Below, piece after piece: positions 42,735-52,157 of a DNA stretch of 64,000 nt. The stretch lies in assembly GCA_910578335.1 (NCBI GenBank), contig CAJTPU010000004.1, forward strand, positions 62,001 to 126,000, in the 5' to 3' direction. Position numbers and translations under genes: made by a program. The notes under the pieces are model-generated. The model saw only the letters and a list, made by a program, of their open reading frames with translations. It had not been told where the DNA came from and searched no databases. Each line of letters begins with the position of its first letter. Within the stretch, counting starts at the first letter, position 1. The stretch is from an uncultured Lachnospiraceae bacterium (GTDB lineage Bacteria > Bacillota > Clostridia > Lachnospirales > Lachnospiraceae).

Positions 42735-44924
42735 ATGTCAATTAAGATTGCATTAGCAGGCAACCCTAACTGCGGAAAAACAACACTTTTCAATGCGCTG
42801 ACAGGCTCTAATCAATTTGTAGGAAACTGGCCGGGCGTTACGGTTGAAAAGAAAGAGGGTAAACTAAAGGGAAACAAGGATGTTATCATTATGGACCTTC
42901 CGGGGATTTATTCCCTTTCCCCATACACCTTGGAGGAGGTGGTTGCAAGAAATTATCTGGTTGGAGAAAAACCTGATGCTATTTTGAATATTGTGGACGG
43001 CACCAATATCGAGAGAAATCTTTATTTGAGTACACAGCTTATGGAGCTGGGGATTCCTGTAGTGATGGCAGTCAATATGATGGATGTTGTGGAAAAAAGC
43101 GGCGACAAAATCAATATTGTTAAATTGGGAGAAAAGCTGGGCTGCGAGGTGGTACAGATTTCCGCCCTAAAAGGAACCGGCGTGGAAAAAGCGGCGCAAA
43201 TGGCTGTCAATGCGGCAAAGGAGAAAAAGGCGGCTGCGGCGGTACACAGATTTGCTTTTGAGGTGGAGGAAGCGATTGCGTCAGCAGAGGCAAAGCTGGG
43301 AAGCAGCGTGGCAGAGGAGCAGAGACGTTTTTTTGCCATTAAGCTGTTGGAGAAGGACGATAAAATCGGGGAACAGATGAACCGGCAAGTGGATGTATCG
43401 ACGGAGATTGAACGTCTGGAAGCGGCAATGGAGGACGATACGGAAAGCATTATCACCAATGAAAGATATCTCTATATTTCTTCCATTATTAAGGATTGTT
43501 ATACAAAAGGAAGAAAAGAAAAATTGACGGTTTCCGACAAAATTGATAAAATTGTGACAAATCGGTGGCTTGCACTGCCCATATTTGCAGTTGTGATGTT
43601 TATCGTGTATTATGTATCTGTTACGACCGTAGGCGGCTGGGCGACTGACTGGGCAAACGACGGTGTTTTTGGTGAAGGCTTTAGCTTGTTTGGACTGGAA
43701 ATTCCCGGTATTCCGGTGATGGTGGAGGGTCTGCTTACAAAAACAGGCTGTGCGGACTGGCTTTCCGGTTTGATACTAAACGGTATTGTGGCGGGCGTAG
43801 GCGCGGTGCTGGGTTTTGTGCCGCAGATATTGATACTTTTTATTTTCCTTGCGTTTTTGGAGGCTTGCGGCTATATGGCACGGGTAGCGTTTATCATGGA
43901 CAGGATTTTCCGCCGGTTTGGTCTTTCCGGTAAGTCTTTTATTCCCATGCTGATAGGAAGCGGCTGCGGCGTGCCGGGTATTATGGCTTCCCGCACCATC
44001 GAGAGCGACAGGGACAGGAAGATGACGGTTATGACGACTACGTTTATTCCCTGCAGTGCGAAGCTGCCTATTATTGCCCTGATTGCCGGTGCTTTGTTCG
44101 GCGGTGCGTGGTGGGTGGCGCCCAGCGCTTATTTTATAGGAATTGCGGCGATAGTCTGCTCCGGCATTATTTTGAAAAAGACGAAAATGTTTGCGGGGGA
44201 GCCGGCGCCCTTTGTTATGGAGCTTCCCGCTTATCATTTTCCCACGGCTGGCAATGTGCTTAGGAGTATGTGGGAGCGCGGCTGGTCCTTTATCAAGAAA
44301 GCGGGCACGATTATTTTGCTTTCTTCTATTTTTATATGGTTCATGACTTATTTCGGCTGGGTGGAAGGACAGTTCAGGATGCTTGACGATATGGAGATTG
44401 ACCATAGCATGTTAGCCGGCGTTGGCAACGTACTTGCATGGCTGTTTATTCCGCTTGGCTGGGGAGACTGGAAGTCTGCGGTAGCGGCGATTACCGGTCT
44501 TGTAGCAAAGGAAAATGTAGTCAACACTTTTGGTATTTTGTTTGGATTTGCGGAGGCTGCCGAGGACGGTTCCGAATTTTGGGGAAGTCTTGCAGGCAGT
44601 ATGAGTGCAGTGGCAGCATACTCCTTCATGGTATTTAACCTGCTTTGCGCGCCCTGCTTTGCGGCGATGGGCGCCATCAAGAGGGAGATGAACAATGCAA
44701 AGTGGTTCTGGTTTGCAATCGGCTATCAAACTTTTCTTGCATATGTAGCTGCGCTCTGTGTATATCAAGTAGGAATGCTGGTTTCAACAGGCGCGTTTGG
44801 TATCTGGACTATTGTGGCATTTCTTGCCATAATCGGTTTCTTATACTTGCTGTGCAGACCTTACAGGGAGAGCAGTTCCTTACGGATAAATGCGAAAAAA
44901 ATGGTAAAAGTAAAGTCGGGATAA
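42735..44924 (+). CDS. feoB: Ferrous iron transporter FeoB
   Basis: This 729-residue membrane protein has an N-terminal G domain with GNPNCGKTTLFNALTG (G1), VGNWPGVTVEKKEG (switch I), DLPGIYSL (G3) and NMMDVVEK (G4). A helical regulatory domain follows, then a membrane domain from about residue 285 with two Gate repeats (IGSGCGVPGIMASR, PCSAKLPIIALIAG). It imports Fe2+ under low iron or anaerobic conditions. Operators upstream suggest metal-responsive control. Confidence 0.96.
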   Translation: MSIKIALAGNPNCGKTTLFNALTGSNQFVGNWPGVTVEKKEGKLKGNKDVIIMDLPGIYSLSPYTLEEVVARNYLVGEKPDAILNIVDGTNIERNLYLSTQLMELGIPVVMAVNMMDVVEKSGDKINIVKLGEKLGCEVVQISALKGTGVEKAAQMAVNAAKEKKAAAAVHRFAFEVEEAIASAEAKLGSSVAEEQRRFFAIKLLEKDDKIGEQMNRQVDVSTEIERLEAAMEDDTESIITNERYLYISSIIKDCYTKGRKEKLTVSDKIDKIVTNRWLALPIFAVVMFIVYYVSVTTVGGWATDWANDGVFGEGFSLFGLEIPGIPVMVEGLLTKTGCADWLSGLILNGIVAGVGAVLGFVPQILILFIFLAFLEACGYMARVAFIMDRIFRRFGLSGKSFIPMLIGSGCGVPGIMASRTIESDRDRKMTVMTTTFIPCSAKLPIIALIAGALFGGAWWVAPSAYFIGIAAIVCSGIILKKTKMFAGEPAPFVMELPAYHFPTAGNVLRSMWERGWSFIKKAGTIILLSSIFIWFMTYFGWVEGQFRMLDDMEIDHSMLAGVGNVLAWLFIPLGWGDWKSAVAAITGLVAKENVVNTFGILFGFAEAAEDGSEFWGSLAGSMSAVAAYSFMVFNLLCAPCFAAMGAIKREMNNAKWFWFAIGYQTFLAYVAALCVYQVGMLVSTGAFGIWTIVAFLAIIGFLYLLCRPYRESSSLRINAKKMVKVKSG

Positions 44925-44969
44925 AAATTGCAGCAGCTTCTAGCAGACTTGTGAAAAGGAGACGGGTAT

Positions 44970-45101
44970 ATGGGAACAATAGCGGTATTTACAGTTCTGG
45001 CAGGTATTGTGGCGCTGGTAATAAGAAGTATGATTCGGAGTAAAAAGAACGGCAAATCCTGCGGCGGTGACTGCGGTCGCTGCGGCGGCTGCGGACACTG
45101 A
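44970..45101 (+). CDS. FeoB-associated Cys-rich membrane protein
   Basis: This 43-residue protein has one membrane span (about residues 2-21), a basic stretch RSMIRSKKNGKS and a cysteine-rich end CGGDCGRCGGCGH. Proteins of this shape follow feoB in many Firmicutes and are thought to support FeoB, possibly by handling Fe2+ as it leaves the transporter. GAAAAGGAGA lies upstream of the ATG. It is 45 bases after feoB. Confidence 0.85.
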   Translation: MGTIAVFTVLAGIVALVIRSMIRSKKNGKSCGGDCGRCGGCGH

Positions 45102-45110
45102 AAATTTCAC

Positions 45111-45139
45111 TTGACATAAGAAAAAATCCATTTGATACT
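45111..45139 (+). promoter_or_regulatory. Promoter of the SpeE-like gene
   Basis: TTGACA at 45111-45116, 17-base spacer, GATACT at 45134-45139. Confidence 0.6.
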
Positions 45140-45186
45140 ATAACTAGTCTAGTGCCGCCGCAGGCGGAAAGAAGAGAGGTATCGGA

Positions 45187-46803
45187 ATGGAAAACCGGAA
45201 GATTTTAACAAATAAATATTATTTGTACATGACGGAATTTTTTGCAGGAATGTCCGTTATGGCAGTGGAGTTGGGAGCGAGCCGGCTGCTTGCTCCCTAT
45301 TTCAGTTCTTCGCAGATTGTATGGACGATTATTATCGGCACGATTATGATAGCCATGGCGTTGGGAAATGTGTGGGGCGGAAAAAGCGCGGACAAAAATC
45401 CCAATCCGGACAAGCTCTATATGCGGATTATCATAGCGGCAGTCTGGATAGCGGCGATTCCCTTTTTGGGAAAATACGTGATTCTTGCCATATCGGGGGT
45501 GCTGGTGCTGACAGTGAACAACAACTTCCTGATTTGGGCGGCTTTTCTCGCTTGTATGGTTATTTTTGTGTTTCCTTTGTTTTTGCTGGGAACGGTGACG
45601 CCCTCTCTTGCAAAGTACACGGTGGGCAGCCTGGATGACAGCGGCAAGACGGTGGGTACGCTGGGTGCTTTCAATACCATTGGCAGCATCATTGGTACAT
45701 TTGTACCTACTTTTATTACCATTCCGGCGGTGGGGACTTCCATTACCTTTCTCCTGTTTTCCGGCATTCTGCTGCTTTTGGGACTGATTTATTTTATCAG
45801 TACCAAATTTGGGGGCTCCCGCAGACAAAAAATTTCCTGCGTAACAGGAGTCATACTGTTTGCAGTATGCTGTATTTTGGGGGCAGAAAACCGCTTTGCT
45901 TTTTGGGAGAGCAGTCTTTTGTTTGAGGGCGAATCCATTTACAATTATCTGCAGGTAAAGGAGGACGAGGACAGCGTTGTATTGTCTACCAACGTACTTT
46001 TTGGCGTACAGTCCATTATGAAAAAGGATGAGTCGCTGACGGGCATGTACTATGACTATGCGCTGGCGGCTCCGGTGATGGCGGGGGTTTCAAGGAAGGA
46101 AGATGCGAAGATACTGATACTCGGTATGGGAACCGGCACCTTTGCCAAGCAGTGCAGACAGTATTTTGGGGATATCTGCATAGAAGGGGTGGAAATCGAC
46201 CAAAAAATTACGGATTTGGCATGGGAATATTTTGCGCTGCCGGAGGATATCAAGGTGACAACCTATGACGGCAGAGCTTATCTGAACGCGATAGACGAGA
46301 CTTATGATGTGATTATGGTGGATGCGTATCAGGACATCACCATTCCCTTTCAGATGTCTTCCGTAGAATTTTTTACGCTGGTAAAGGCGCATCTTGCAGA
46401 GGACGGCGTTATGGTGGTGAATATGAATATGCATACAGATAAGGAAGGCAATATCAACCAGCAGTTATCCGATACGATAGCCAGTGTGTTTGGAAGCGTC
46501 TATACGGTAGAAGTAACCGGTTCTACGAACAGGGAGCTTTTTGCGGCAGCAAATCCTGCAGTTATAGAAGGGCTGAAGGAGGAAGCACTTCGGTTGGAAA
46601 ATGCGGAATTGCGGGATATGATGGTGTGGACGGCGGGGCGTCTGACGGTATATGAAAAAGGAGAGTATCTGCTGACGGATGACAAGGCTGCAGTGGAGCT
46701 TTTGGGGATGCAGGTGATAGACGAGCTGATTCGTGATGAGCTAGGCTATTATAAAACGATATTTAGGGAACAGGGAATTGGCGGACTTTTAGAGAGTATG
46801 TAG
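45187..46803 (+). CDS. Membrane protein fused to spermidine-synthase-like domain
   Basis: This 538-residue protein has about six membrane helices in residues 10-235 and a Rossmann SAM-binding-like domain behind it: ILILGMGTGTFAKQCRQYF (motif I region), IEGVEIDQKITDLAWEYF, TYDGRAYLNAIDETYDVIMVDAYQD. The fused MFS-like/SpeE arrangement is common in clostridia. Whether it makes a polyamine or methylates another substrate cannot be told, and no polyamine genes adjoin. Confidence 0.82.
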   Translation: MENRKILTNKYYLYMTEFFAGMSVMAVELGASRLLAPYFSSSQIVWTIIIGTIMIAMALGNVWGGKSADKNPNPDKLYMRIIIAAVWIAAIPFLGKYVILAISGVLVLTVNNNFLIWAAFLACMVIFVFPLFLLGTVTPSLAKYTVGSLDDSGKTVGTLGAFNTIGSIIGTFVPTFITIPAVGTSITFLLFSGILLLLGLIYFISTKFGGSRRQKISCVTGVILFAVCCILGAENRFAFWESSLLFEGESIYNYLQVKEDEDSVVLSTNVLFGVQSIMKKDESLTGMYYDYALAAPVMAGVSRKEDAKILILGMGTGTFAKQCRQYFGDICIEGVEIDQKITDLAWEYFALPEDIKVTTYDGRAYLNAIDETYDVIMVDAYQDITIPFQMSSVEFFTLVKAHLAEDGVMVVNMNMHTDKEGNINQQLSDTIASVFGSVYTVEVTGSTNRELFAAANPAVIEGLKEEALRLENAELRDMMVWTAGRLTVYEKGEYLLTDDKAAVELLGMQVIDELIRDELGYYKTIFREQGIGGLLESM

Positions 46804-46816
46804 CAAAAAGAAAAAC

Positions 46817-46848
46817 CCCCGAAGCATAACTTCGGGGATTTTCCTTTC
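46817..46848 (+). terminator. Terminator after the SpeE-like gene
   Basis: CCCCGAAG at 46817-46824 pairs with CTTCGGGG at 46830-46837, followed by a T-rich tract. Confidence 0.85.
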
Positions 46849-47076
46849 GTTAGAACTCTTCTAACTCTGTTCAGCCAATATCATGATATGATAAATGAAT
46901 AAAAAAGTCAATATATTTTTAAAATTTGACAGAAAAGGACCGGTAAAGAGTATTTTTTAGCATTTTTAGTAACAAAGATAATTTGTAATTTTTAGAGAAA
47001 CATGATAATATGAGTAAAAAATAAAGATGTTTTCGTAAGAACGGTAAGGATATAACGGGGTGATAGGGGGACAGCT

Positions 47077-47565
47077 ATGGAAAGTAATATTGCAGCTAAA
47101 AACAGAAAAAATAAAAAAACAGAGGAAAATATTATGCAGGATTCGATTGCCGCTTCCGAAAGATTTTTATATCTTGGTGTAAAGTCCTCTGATACGATAA
47201 CCATTTGTATGCCTAACTGTTATGAGGCAATGGTTTGTTCTTTTGCCGCAAGCAGAATAGGTGCTGCCGTAACCTTTTTGAATGATATGCTTCCGGCGGA
47301 TGAAGTGCGGCAGTACTTAAAGCAGGCGCATTCTCCCCTGCTGATTAATTATGCAAAATCGGCGCAGGATAACGCCGCGCTTATCAGGGAAACGGATACA
47401 AAATACGTATTGACATTAAGACCGCAGGATACGGTTGAGCAAATGCAAAAAGAAAAAATTTCTTATGGAGATTTGTTTACGCCGGTGTCGCTGCCCAGAA
47501 GAAGGGGAAACCGCGGTACCGTGCAGGAGATAAAGCAGAGGTTTTTTAGTAAAAAGGATGTCTGA
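47077..47565 (+). CDS. Adenylate-forming enzyme fragment
   Basis: This 162-residue protein matches only the N-terminal part of AMP-dependent acyl-CoA synthetases: YLGVKSSDTITICMPNCYEAMVCSFAASRIGAAVTFLNDMLPADEVRQYLKQAHSPLLI. The ATP-binding loop, the adenylation core and the C-terminal lid are absent, and the sequence turns basic and ends at residue 162. It could be a gene remnant or a small protein that kept one subdomain. No downstream frame restores the missing part. A GGGGGA site precedes the ATG. Confidence 0.55.
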   Translation: MESNIAAKNRKNKKTEENIMQDSIAASERFLYLGVKSSDTITICMPNCYEAMVCSFAASRIGAAVTFLNDMLPADEVRQYLKQAHSPLLINYAKSAQDNAALIRETDTKYVLTLRPQDTVEQMQKEKISYGDLFTPVSLPRRRGNRGTVQEIKQRFFSKKDV

Positions 47566-47680
47566 CGGCGCCGGGATTCTTAAAAATTCTTAAAGTTTTT
47601 CCTACTTATTTCATTGGCTGGTTTATTGTAGTAAAATATATACGTTCGACAGATGGCTTGAAGTACAAAGGAGCGGGGCT

Positions 47681-48193
47681 ATGATAACCTACACGATGAT
47701 TCCCAATGAAGAAATATACAGTACCTTGGCAGAGTTATACTATAAAAAAAGCACGGCGTACAAAAAACGGAAGAAAAAGTTAGTTATGATGAGCCTGATG
47801 AGTCTGGTGCTGGTGGCAATGAGCCTTTGGGGAACGGCATTGAGCGGAGGAGAAGAGGGCTACTGGTTTGTTTTTTTGATATTGGGAGTATTTATTTTCT
47901 GCTACGGGTTTTATATGATTTTATATGGAGCCAAAAAGCAGGTTATGAATGCCATCAGGCAGAAAAGCCGGAAAGAAGGCATTTCGGAGACGACCTACAT
48001 TTTGGGAGAGGATATTCAGGTACGCACAGAAAAAACGGAAGGCCGTATTTCATGGGATTTGATTGAAGAGATAGGGGAGATACGCCACTTTATTTATTTG
48101 TGGTGTTCCGGTTCAGCTATTTTTCTCGATAAAAACAGGCTCAGTGAGGAAGAGCTTTCCGAGCTCTCTGTGCTTTTTAAGGAGAACGCATAA
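47681..48193 (+). CDS. YcxB-like membrane protein
   Basis: This 170-residue protein has two membrane spans (about residues 31-50 and 60-82) and a C-terminal domain with TYILGEDIQVRTEKTEGRISWDLIEEIGEIRHFIYLWCSGSAIFLDKNRL, the layout of the YcxB-like family, whose function is unknown. AAAGGAG lies upstream of the ATG. Its end overlaps by 17 bases the end of the radical SAM gene on the other strand. Confidence 0.78.
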   Translation: MITYTMIPNEEIYSTLAELYYKKSTAYKKRKKKLVMMSLMSLVLVAMSLWGTALSGGEEGYWFVFLILGVFIFCYGFYMILYGAKKQVMNAIRQKSRKEGISETTYILGEDIQVRTEKTEGRISWDLIEEIGEIRHFIYLWCSGSAIFLDKNRLSEEELSELSVLFKENA

Positions 48194-48812
48194 TATAAGG
48201 AAAGATTTCTATGCTTTGAAAGCCCATGCTTTTCAGTTTTTCAAAAGAAGCAAGGACATGTTTTTTAGAGTTATATTTTGGTATTTTGGGCACTCTGATA
48301 TGGACGTGCTCCGGTGATACATTTTCAGCGAGCAGCTTTAGGTTTGAGGCTGCTTTATCTATGGGTGAGCCGGTATAAGATTCGTAAACGGCAGGCTCTA
48401 AGTCTTTGATATCGACAATAAAGTCGTTGACAGAATCCAATACCTTTAAAAACCGTTCTTCCGCAACATTTAAAGAGGTTTCGACCGTGAGCGTCCAGTC
48501 AGGACCGCAGACACGGCGGAATTGGCATATGAAATCAGCATGTAAAAGAGATTCTCCGCCGCCAAAGGTGACCCCGCCTTTCGTGGCGAGAAAATACAGT
48601 TCATCAATTTTTACTTTTTCATAAAGCGCTTCAGGCGTCAGCATAATGCACTTTTCCAGTGTTTTGGGATTCCATGCATGCGGATTCAGACAATAGCGGC
48701 ACCGCAGCGGACAGCCATATGCGCCGACCAGCGTGGTAACGCCTTTGCCGTCCGTCTGTAAGCGATGCCTTGATATGTTAAAAACCGGAAGCAGAGAGAC
48801 TTTGTTGTCCAT
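48177..48812 (-). CDS. Radical SAM activating-enzyme-like protein
   Basis: This 211-residue protein has the 4Fe-4S motif CPLRCRYC (CX3CX2C, about residues 34-41) and KGGVTFGGGESLLHADF, similar to pyruvate formate-lyase activating enzymes, then FIVDIKDLEP and YTGS. The usual glycyl-radical partner is not nearby. Instead the gene upstream encodes a Cys-motif protein 56 bases away on the same strand. The ATG at 48812 follows AAGGGAA. It probably modifies a peptide or protein, perhaps that neighbour. Confidence 0.85.
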   Translation of the reverse strand: MDNKVSLLPVFNISRHRLQTDGKGVTTLVGAYGCPLRCRYCLNPHAWNPKTLEKCIMLTPEALYEKVKIDELYFLATKGGVTFGGGESLLHADFICQFRRVCGPDWTLTVETSLNVAEERFLKVLDSVNDFIVDIKDLEPAVYESYTGSPIDKAASNLKLLAENVSPEHVHIRVPKIPKYNSKKHVLASFEKLKSMGFQSIEIFPYIMRSP

Positions 48813-48868
48813 GTGAGTTCCCTTTCTAGGGTAATTTTTTAAAAAACACACCAAAACCGCTGAGGCGA

Positions 48869-49453
48869 TTATGGTTCTATACTTATGTCCCCTTCTATTG
48901 TCGGCACCGTCTCGCCGGGCGCTTCGGTGGGCGCTACCATATAGCCTGCCGTTTCCGGTATGGCTCCGTCGGTTGCCGGTTCGCTGTCTTCTTTCTGCTG
49001 GTCTTCCCACTCGAAGAGCTCTACGTTTCCGGAAAGCGTATCGTCTTTTTCGTTATCAGGCGCGTCCGTTTCCATACCGGTAATATCATTTTCGGGAGGC
49101 GTGGTAAAGTCAAAGTCATCCTCTTCAATACCGCCGTCAATGCGCTCTACGTCTCCGGCAAGTTCATCTCTGCCAATATTTTCGATAAAATCAGTAATGG
49201 TATCCATGGGGCTGCATGCCGTAAATGTGGCACAGGCGCCGATGGAAATGCCGGCTATGGCAACTGCTTTTCCAAGCCCCTGCCTGATGGCAAGCTCCCG
49301 CTCCAAGTAGCGAAGCTCTGATTCACATTTGGGACAGGTGCCCTTACAGTCTCCTTGATGGGTACATTGGGAGACAGCAAAAGGAATGTCGTTCTTTTCT
49401 GCTATCTGCCGGCGTATTTCCTTCAATGCTTTACATTTTTCTTTTCCCTTCAT
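48869..49453 (-). CDS. Cys-motif protein paired with the radical SAM enzyme
   Basis: This 194-residue protein begins MKGKEKCKALKEIRRQIAEKND and has CTHQGDCKGTCPKCESELRYLE (Cys spacing C-x5-C-x3-C-x2-C, about residues 30-51). A hydrophobic segment (AVAIAGISIGACATFTAC, about 63-80) follows, then about 110 acidic, Pro- and Thr-rich residues without predicted structure. The CKGTCPKC part is itself a CX3CX2C cluster motif. I recall similar N termini in gut Bacteroidetes and Firmicutes beside radical SAM genes, but no function is known to me. Confidence 0.75.
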   Translation of the reverse strand: MKGKEKCKALKEIRRQIAEKNDIPFAVSQCTHQGDCKGTCPKCESELRYLERELAIRQGLGKAVAIAGISIGACATFTACSPMDTITDFIENIGRDELAGDVERIDGGIEEDDFDFTTPPENDITGMETDAPDNEKDDTLSGNVELFEWEDQQKEDSEPATDGAIPETAGYMVAPTEAPGETVPTIEGDISIEP

Positions 49454-49600
49454 CTCTTTTTCACCCTTCCTGTACTTGTTTTGTTTACTATAGATACGGA
49501 GCGGGAGGGCGGATTTTATGGAAAAATTAAGAATTTCGCAAAATTATCTTAAAACGTGTGGGTTATAAAAAAATAAGAATATGAAATGCCTGTTAAGAGA

Positions 49601-49825
49601 TAGGCAATTGCGAAACTCAGTGAATATGCAAGTGTCATTGTGCACCTTGTATATTCCACCACAGACCCGCTTTCGCTTCGTAAAAAACGTAGCAGTGCTA
49701 AGCTCGAAAATACCTCGCAAGTCATGCCCGCATGACTTTGGCACTGACGTTTTTTAAGAGTCTGCTTATGGAATATACAAGGTGCACAATTCGAAACGGA
49801 CAAATAGGAGTTTCGCAATTACCTA
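49601..49825 (+). mobile_element. Palindromic MITE-like element upstream of the lipoprotein gene
   Basis: The 225-bp element starts TAGGCAATTGCGAAACTC and ends GAGTTTCGCAATTACCTA. CTGTTAAGAGA (49590-49600) and CTGTTAAAAGA (49826-49836) flank it, a probable 11-bp target duplication with one change. A perfect 18-bp outer stem joins 49640-49657 to 49770-49787, and a nested stem uses AAAAAACGT...AGTGC and GCACTGACGTTTTTT. The loop has GCTCGAAAATACCTCGC. It ends 30 bases before the lipoprotein start. Confidence 0.82.
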
Positions 49826-49854
49826 CTGTTAAAAGAGGCAGAAGGGAGCAAAGA

Positions 49855-52053
49855 TTGAAAAAATTAATTTCTATGTTGTTGATTGCAGGTTTGTTAGCTG
49901 CACTGGCGGGCTGTGGAGGAAAGGGAAAGGAAGATAAAAGTGCAGGAACTCCGAAAGTAGAAAATGGGACAGGAGAAAAGGGCAGATATGTGGAAAAAGA
50001 AATTGCTTTTCCTGAGGGCGTAAATAAGGAGGATATTTTCCAGATAGGCAAAAAAGATGGAGACATGTGTCTTTATGCCACTGTAGAAAAAGATGGCGGA
50101 ACGGGAATCGTCTGTTACCGCTATCACGATGGCAGTTTTACGGAGGATACGCCTGCATGGATGGAGGCTTTGACAATAGAGGAAGAGTTATATCAGGCGA
50201 AGGTGGTGGAGAATGCAGGCGGTAAGTCCTACCTTCTTGCAATAAAAATGGAAACACAAAATGTAGTGGCGCACCTGTACCGCACCGGCGGCGACGGTAC
50301 GGCTGTGGAGGATATTACGCCTGCAGACTGGCTGGAGGAGGACCCCGAGTGGCACTTTGTCGAATTTCCGCAGGATATGGCAGTTTTGGATGACGGAAGC
50401 ATTGTTGCAAACTTTATCAATAGCGTAAAGGTCTATGACGGCAGCGGAGCGCTTATAAGGACAATGCCTCTGGATAACAGTTATGGGGAAAAAGTATATG
50501 CGGCTAAAGACTTCTTTTATCTGGAAAAGCGGAATGACGTGCTGGAGTTCAAAGGAATAGCGTTTTTTTCTGCGGGAAAGGATAAGGCGGAAAAGGAAAT
50601 TGCCTGTGTGGAAAACATAGGGAGCGACAGTCATATGGATATGCTTAGCGACGGCTCCGTAGTTGTGTATGCAAAAGGCGGATTATACAAGTGCAGCGCA
50701 GAAGGGGAATGGAGTAAGCTTGCGACAGGAAGTTATACTTCGCTTGCATTGGCAAATATGTGGTGCAACGGTATAACGGCGTTGGATTCGGGGGTATTTT
50801 ATGCGCTGTTAAACGAAGATACGGAGCGGTTTTTGATGGAATATACCTATGACCCGGATATGCCGCTTACGCCTGCTACGGTACTGACAGTGTATACCGT
50901 CTATGACAATGCGACTTTAAAGCAGGCGGCAGCCATGTATACAAAGGAGCATCCGGATGTACTGGTGGAAATCGAAGTGGGAATTCCTTATGAAGAGATG
51001 GAAACGGCGGATTTAAATACCGTGCTGCAAAATCTCAATACCAGACTGCTGGCAGGACAGGGAACGGACCTCATGGTGCTGGACGGACTGCAGGCAAGTT
51101 CTTTTATTGAAAAAGGTATGCTGGCAGACATCAGTGATATTGTGACACCAATGTCAGAGAACGGAGAAATATTAAAAAGTATTGCGGATGGCTATACGCA
51201 GGCAGATGGTTCTGTTTACATGATACCCCTGCGGTATTCCATGAGACTGCTTCTCAGCGGAACTATCGACACAAAGGAAGCAGGAAGTGTGGAGGCGCTG
51301 GCAAAAATATTGGAGCAGCAGACGCTTGCCATGGGTCCAATGACGGTTTCGGATATGGTGGATATGTATATGCCTTATATGGTTTCAGACATTGTAAAGG
51401 ACAAGAAGCTGGATAAAGAAGCACTTGCGAAATGTCTGGAGGCATTGAAAATGATAGCCGGAAGCTACAATATGGTTGAAAATTATACGGATGATACCAT
51501 GAACTATCAGTCGTGGGATTTGGCGATGGGAGCGGACGCCGTATTTTGTGATGCAACCGGATTTTTGGATTCCATGCTGCCGCTTGCCATTGTCAATGAG
51601 GTAAAAGGCAATTATAACAGCTTTGAAAACGCATATACTCCAATCGGAGAAATCGGTATTAACAAAGAGACGCCATATTTGGAACAGGCAAAAGATTTTT
51701 TGCAATATGCACTTTCCGTTCAGGTACAGGAAGGCGACTTTTATGACGGTTTTCCGGTAAATGAAGAGGCGCTTATAAAGTTGGGCGAAAAGGATAGAAG
51801 CGATTACGAGGCATTTACCATGATAGAGCTGCCCGGCGGCGTCATTAAGGACTTTACCGTGGGGGCGCAGAGTAAGGAGGACTGTGACAGGTTAATAGAG
51901 CTGTGCAGAGGACTAAACAAAAAGGTAGTGGATGATGCGCAGATTAATTTGGTGATAAGCGATGTGCTTCCGTCATATCTGGACGGCAGCAGTTCATTGG
52001 AGGATACCATAGATAAGATAGACAGAGGACTTAACATGTATCTGGCGGAGTAA
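49855..52053 (+). CDS. Solute-binding lipoprotein
   Basis: This 732-residue lipoprotein starts at a TTG with GAAGGGAG 7 bases upstream; residues 1-20 form a signal with the lipobox LAGC (Cys20). The N-terminal half (about 50-370) looks like a beta-rich, propeller-type region. The second half resembles a family 1 extracellular solute-binding protein (AAMYTKEHPDVLVEIEVGIPYEEM, QGTDLMVLDGLQASSFIEKGML, DGSVYMIPLRYSM). Permease genes are absent, so it may serve a transporter elsewhere or a sensor. An earlier start would lie in the mobile element and is rejected. Confidence 0.8.
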   Translation: MKKLISMLLIAGLLAALAGCGGKGKEDKSAGTPKVENGTGEKGRYVEKEIAFPEGVNKEDIFQIGKKDGDMCLYATVEKDGGTGIVCYRYHDGSFTEDTPAWMEALTIEEELYQAKVVENAGGKSYLLAIKMETQNVVAHLYRTGGDGTAVEDITPADWLEEDPEWHFVEFPQDMAVLDDGSIVANFINSVKVYDGSGALIRTMPLDNSYGEKVYAAKDFFYLEKRNDVLEFKGIAFFSAGKDKAEKEIACVENIGSDSHMDMLSDGSVVVYAKGGLYKCSAEGEWSKLATGSYTSLALANMWCNGITALDSGVFYALLNEDTERFLMEYTYDPDMPLTPATVLTVYTVYDNATLKQAAAMYTKEHPDVLVEIEVGIPYEEMETADLNTVLQNLNTRLLAGQGTDLMVLDGLQASSFIEKGMLADISDIVTPMSENGEILKSIADGYTQADGSVYMIPLRYSMRLLLSGTIDTKEAGSVEALAKILEQQTLAMGPMTVSDMVDMYMPYMVSDIVKDKKLDKEALAKCLEALKMIAGSYNMVENYTDDTMNYQSWDLAMGADAVFCDATGFLDSMLPLAIVNEVKGNYNSFENAYTPIGEIGINKETPYLEQAKDFLQYALSVQVQEGDFYDGFPVNEEALIKLGEKDRSDYEAFTMIELPGGVIKDFTVGAQSKEDCDRLIELCRGLNKKVVDDAQINLVISDVLPSYLDGSSSLEDTIDKIDRGLNMYLAE

Positions 52054-52084
52054 ATAATAAAATTAATATAATTTCATTTTTTCC

Positions 52085-52113
52085 TTTTCATAATAAAGTT
52101 CTTTTGGTATAAT
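52085..52113 (+). promoter_or_regulatory. Promoter of the chemoreceptor gene
   Basis: TTTTCA at 52085-52090, 17-base spacer and TATAAT at 52108-52113, preceded by TGG as in an extended -10. Confidence 0.6.
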
Positions 52114-52157
52114 TGTTTCAATCCGCAAACATAAGATTAAGAAAAGGAAAACATATT

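Noticed and set aside
45061..45101. GGCGGCTGCGG-type repeats near 45.06-45.10 kb taken as a tandem repeat
   Set aside because: They encode the Cys/Gly-rich tail of the FeoB-associated protein.
49732..49854. Upstream extension of the solute-binding lipoprotein frame
   Set aside because: The extension lies largely in the mobile element. The TTG at 49855 has a ribosome site and gives a proper lipoprotein signal peptide.
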